This document shows positions 61,984 to 64,000 of a stretch of DNA of 64,000 bases, piece after piece. Within the stretch, counting starts at the first letter, position 1. Every line of letters starts with the position of its first letter. The notes under the pieces are model-generated. The model was not told the DNA's origin and did not search any database. It worked only from the letters and a program-made list of their open reading frames with translations. Source of the stretch: Bradyrhizobium sp. CCGB12 (GTDB lineage Bacteria; Pseudomonadota; Alphaproteobacteria; Rhizobiales; Xanthobacteraceae); contig NZ_JANADO010000001.1 in assembly GCF_024199845.1 (NCBI RefSeq), positions 8,921,520-8,985,519 on the forward strand, in the 5' to 3' direction. Position numbers and translations under genes: made by a program.

Positions 61984-62685
61984 ATGAAACGGATCGTTTT
62001 CGTAGCGGTGCTCGCTCTGCTGCTGCTCGGCGGCACCCCGATCCAGGCACAGGTGGCGACGACCGGCAGCACGGCGATGGACCTTCCGACGGTGCCCGGT
62101 GCGATCGTGATCTCGCCGTTGAATAGTCCTGGTCCGTTTTCCGCAACGACCGAGCCAAACGCGCCCGACACGACGCTCGCGCCCGTTCCGCTCGCCTCCG
62201 ATCCGACGACGCCGGGGACGGTGGTCGTCTGCGCTCCGCCATCGACGTCCCCGATGCCGGTGCCGGCGACCCCGATCGTAACGAGCCCGGGCTTGTCGAC
62301 GTCAGGCAGCGCCGCTCCGATATTGCCGGTCTTAGGACAGACCGGCAGCTCCACCGGTACCATTCCCGCAGCTGCGCCGGCAGGAACGGGCGCGACCGTC
62401 GCATGCAGCTCAACGCCGGGGGGGCAGCTGGCGGGTGCTGCGTCATTGCCGCTGTCGATCCCGCAGGTGCCGGCGAACCCCGCACCGGGTACGATTCCGG
62501 CGGACGTTAGCGGTGCCGGCGGCACCGGCATTGATCCAAACGCCGTCGTGCCCAGCCCGAACAGCTCTGCCTGCACGGAAGGGGTGTCGATGACTTTGGC
62601 GTCGCCTGCGACGATGTTGCCGGCCAATGCTTCAGGGGCAGCGCCGACGCCGGGCGTATCGCCGATCCTGCCACCGGGATGCTGA
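61984..62685 (+). CDS. Secreted Pro/Thr/Ala-rich protein
   Basis: 233 residues with signal peptide MKRIVFVAVLALLLLGGTPI ending QAQ. The mature part is low-complexity (PGAIVISPLNSPGPFSATTE, TPGTVVVCAPPSTSPMPVPA, PAAAPAGTGATVACSSTPGG) with a few cysteines. No domain is recognised. It follows the efflux adaptor by 10 bases and may be a cell-surface or periplasmic accessory, or a passenger. Confidence 0.65.
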   Translation: MKRIVFVAVLALLLLGGTPIQAQVATTGSTAMDLPTVPGAIVISPLNSPGPFSATTEPNAPDTTLAPVPLASDPTTPGTVVVCAPPSTSPMPVPATPIVTSPGLSTSGSAAPILPVLGQTGSSTGTIPAAAPAGTGATVACSSTPGGQLAGAASLPLSIPQVPANPAPGTIPADVSGAGGTGIDPNAVVPSPNSSACTEGVSMTLASPATMLPANASGAAPTPGVSPILPPGC

Positions 62686-62696
62686 AAGTCTGCCTC

Positions 62697-62882
62697 TCAT
62701 GTTGTCCGGCGTAGCTTGCGCATCTCGGTATCCGGCGGGAGCATGGTGTCGCCGTCCCGATATTTCCAGTCCACCATGACGGGCTTGCCATCCTTGACCG
62801 TGGTACGGCCGACGAACGTTCCGAGAGTGCTCTGTCTGATGGTCGATGGAGCGCCAGATGGCCGGTCCAAACGGCGTTTCAA
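62697..62882 (-). CDS. Short protein-like frame, possible gene remnant beside the IS element
   Basis: 61 residues ending TGA. The stretch TLGTFVGRTTVKDGKPVMVD followed by WKYRDGDTMLPPDTEMRKLR has ordinary protein composition, unlike the antisense noise around it. There is no good ribosome site, and the frame does not extend to a signal peptide before the IS630 end at 62952. It may be the 3' part of a gene interrupted or deleted near the insertion. Confidence 0.35.
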   Translation of the reverse strand: MKRRLDRPSGAPSTIRQSTLGTFVGRTTVKDGKPVMVDWKYRDGDTMLPPDTEMRKLRRTT

Positions 62883-63042
62883 ACCCGCGTTGTCGGCTAT
62901 TCGTTTCCGACCGGCTGCTGTGCGGCCTATTATCCGGAGACCAATCCACTAGAGCCTTTCATTGCTTAATTGAATCGGAGGGGATTCCGGTTTTTGGCGG
63001 ATTGTGATTCAAGATGCTGACTGGATTGGAGGCCAGCATCGC

Positions 63043-63429
63043 ATGACCCGACCTCTTTCCCTGGATCTTCGCGAGCGTGTGGTGGCTGCGGTTTTGGCGG
63101 GCGAGAGCTGCCGGTCTGTGGCGGAACGGTTTGGTGTTGCGGTCTCGTCGGTTGTGAAGTGGTCACAGCGGCAGCGGGCGACCGGCTCGGTTGTGCCTGG
63201 CAAGATGGGCGGTCACCGCAAGCCTGTGCTCGATCCGCACCGCGCCTTCATCGTCGAGCGGATCACTCAAACGCCGCACCTGACGCTGCATGGTCTGAAG
63301 GCGGAACTGGCAGCCCGTGGGGTCAAGGTCTCACACAACGCGGTCTGGCTGTTCCTGCGCCGGGAAGGGCTGCGGTTCAAAAAAAACACTGTTCGCCCTC
63401 GAACAGGCTCGCGCCGACGTCTCGCGTAG
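63043..63429 (+). CDS. IS630 transposase, N-terminal frame (orfA)
   Basis: 128 residues from ATG 63043 (MTRPLSLDLRERVVAAVLAG). It holds the HTH DNA-binding region: SCRSVAERFGVAVSSVVKWS and LTLHGLKAELAARGVKVSHN. At LRFKK the frame runs through eight A residues (about 63378-63385) and then departs into Arg-rich sequence, while the transposase continues in the other frame as TLFALEQARAD. The product is inactive alone unless frameshifting or transcript slippage joins it to orfB. Confidence 0.85.
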   Translation: MTRPLSLDLRERVVAAVLAGESCRSVAERFGVAVSSVVKWSQRQRATGSVVPGKMGGHRKPVLDPHRAFIVERITQTPHLTLHGLKAELAARGVKVSHNAVWLFLRREGLRFKKNTVRPRTGSRRRLA

Positions 63430-63991
63430 GCGCCAGCGTTGGCGATCCTGGCAGGCCGGACTTGATCCGGGCCGGCTCGTCTTCATCGATGAGACCTGGA
63501 TCAAGACCAACATGGCCCCTTTGCGGGGCTGGGGCCCCAAAGGGGCACGCCTGCGCGGCTTCGCCCCACACGGTCACTGGCGTACCCTCACATTCCTCGG
63601 CGCGCTCCGCCATGACCAACTCACGGCACCCTGCGTCTTCGACGGCCCGATCAACGGCGAATGCTTCCGCGCTTATGTGAAGCACCTTCTCCTGCCAACC
63701 CTGCGCGAAGGCGACATCGTCATTCTCGACAATCTCGGAAGCCACAAGTCCAAAGCTGTCAGGCAGATGATCCAGGCTGCTGGCGCCAGGCTCTGGTACC
63801 TGCCGCCATACTCGCCCGACCTCAACCCGATCGAACAGGCCTTCTCCAAGATCAAACACTGGATGCGGCAAGCTCAGAAGCGCACCATCGAGGACACTTG
63901 GCGCCACATCGGTCACCTCGTCCACGACATCCAGCCTCGCGAATGCGCCAACTACTTCGCCAACGCCGGTTACGCTTCAGTCAAAATGTGA
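63317..63991 (+). CDS. IS630 transposase, catalytic DDE frame (orfB)
   Basis: The meaningful part begins near 63384 (TLFALEQARADVSRRRQRWR). The DDE catalytic triad is complete: VFIDETW, IVILDNLGSH and PPYSPDLNPIEQAFSK. The end GYASVKM is close to the right inverted repeat. It has no credible start of its own; the open frame from 63317 overlaps orfA out of phase. Removing one A from the A8 run would fuse it to orfA. Confidence 0.85.
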   Translation: MGSRSHTTRSGCSCAGKGCGSKKTLFALEQARADVSRRRQRWRSWQAGLDPGRLVFIDETWIKTNMAPLRGWGPKGARLRGFAPHGHWRTLTFLGALRHDQLTAPCVFDGPINGECFRAYVKHLLLPTLREGDIVILDNLGSHKSKAVRQMIQAAGARLWYLPPYSPDLNPIEQAFSKIKHWMRQAQKRTIEDTWRHIGHLVHDIQPRECANYFANAGYASVKM

Positions 63992-64000
63992 AACGCTCTA

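Larger units (their letters stand above)
62952..63998 (+). mobile_element. IS630-family insertion sequence, complete
   Basis: Bounded by TA at 62950-62951 and TA at 63999-64000, as expected for the TA target duplication of IS630/Tc1-mariner. The ends TAGAGCCTTTCA and (complement of the right end) TAGAGCGTTTCA match at 11 of 12 positions. About 1.05 kb inside holds the transposase in two overlapping frames. The right end is exactly at the window edge. Confidence 0.85.

Noticed and set aside
1..64000. CRISPR arrays, rRNA or tRNA genes, replication origin
   Set aside because: No regularly spaced short repeats, no cloverleaf or rRNA landmarks, and no DnaA-box cluster were recognised on reading; the only regular tandem repeat is the 297-bp coding repeat inside the giant gene.

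Overview
The window is high-GC proteobacterial DNA, most likely from Bradyrhizobium or a close Nitrobacteraceae relative. The pointers are FixK/FNR-type TTGATCTAAATCAA boxes, an extra RpoH-type sigma factor, a TRAP and an Ugp-type importer, a complete type II secretion (T2SS) locus, small DUF2934 and DUF1269 stress-type proteins, and extensive high-GC antisense open frames. The genus is inferred from memory of such genomes, not computed. No rRNA, tRNA or CRISPR was recognised.

Layout. 1-9.4 kb: a MoxR AAA+ ATPase and a five-gene DUF58/DUF4381/VWA/VWA-TPR/BatD operon lie between two paralogous arylsulfatases; the first is cut by the window edge. A decayed HAD-phosphatase gene and a gene-free stretch of about 0.75 kb follow. 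10.4-16.7 kb (minus strand): a truncated and an intact secreted phosphoesterase, a periplasmic protein of unknown function, a di-haem cytochrome c peroxidase-like protein and an imelysin. 16.9-28.8 kb: a T2SS locus with a short prepilin peptidase, gspN/C-like-M-L-K-J-I-H-G-F-E on the minus strand, and a divergent lipoprotein secretin gspD followed by a Sel1-repeat protein. 29.2-35.2 kb: one 1992-residue repeat protein (dimethylformamidase-beta-like domain, Ig-like domain, four DUF4082 and five cadherin-like units). 35.5-36.7 kb: a CobW-type metallochaperone GTPase.

36.9-42.8 kb: a catabolic or uptake island with an SMP-30-type lactonase, a GntR/FCD regulator, a TRAP transporter, an AroQ-like dehydratase with changed active-site residues, and a frame-shifted two-part protein. 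42.8-49.2 kb: a DeoR regulator divergent from an Ugp-type ABC importer operon that ends in an endonuclease/exonuclease/phosphatase-family protein and a NUDIX hydrolase. 49.5-53.7 kb: small stress, secreted and granule-type proteins, including a DUF1269 membrane protein behind a perfect FixK/FNR box. 54.1-62.7 kb: a two-component system, an RpoH-type sigma factor and an RND efflux pump. The window ends with an IS630-family element whose two TA-flanked ends are both visible.

Common themes are envelope and export functions (T2SS plus several secreted phospho- and sulfo-ester hydrolases that are candidate cargo) and scavenging of organic phosphate, sulfate esters or carboxylates. The least conventional items are the sulfatase-MoxR/Bat sandwich, the AroQ homologue with H81F and R112H-type changes inside a TRAP operon, the paired FixK boxes around a gene-free interval, and the giant DUF4082 protein.
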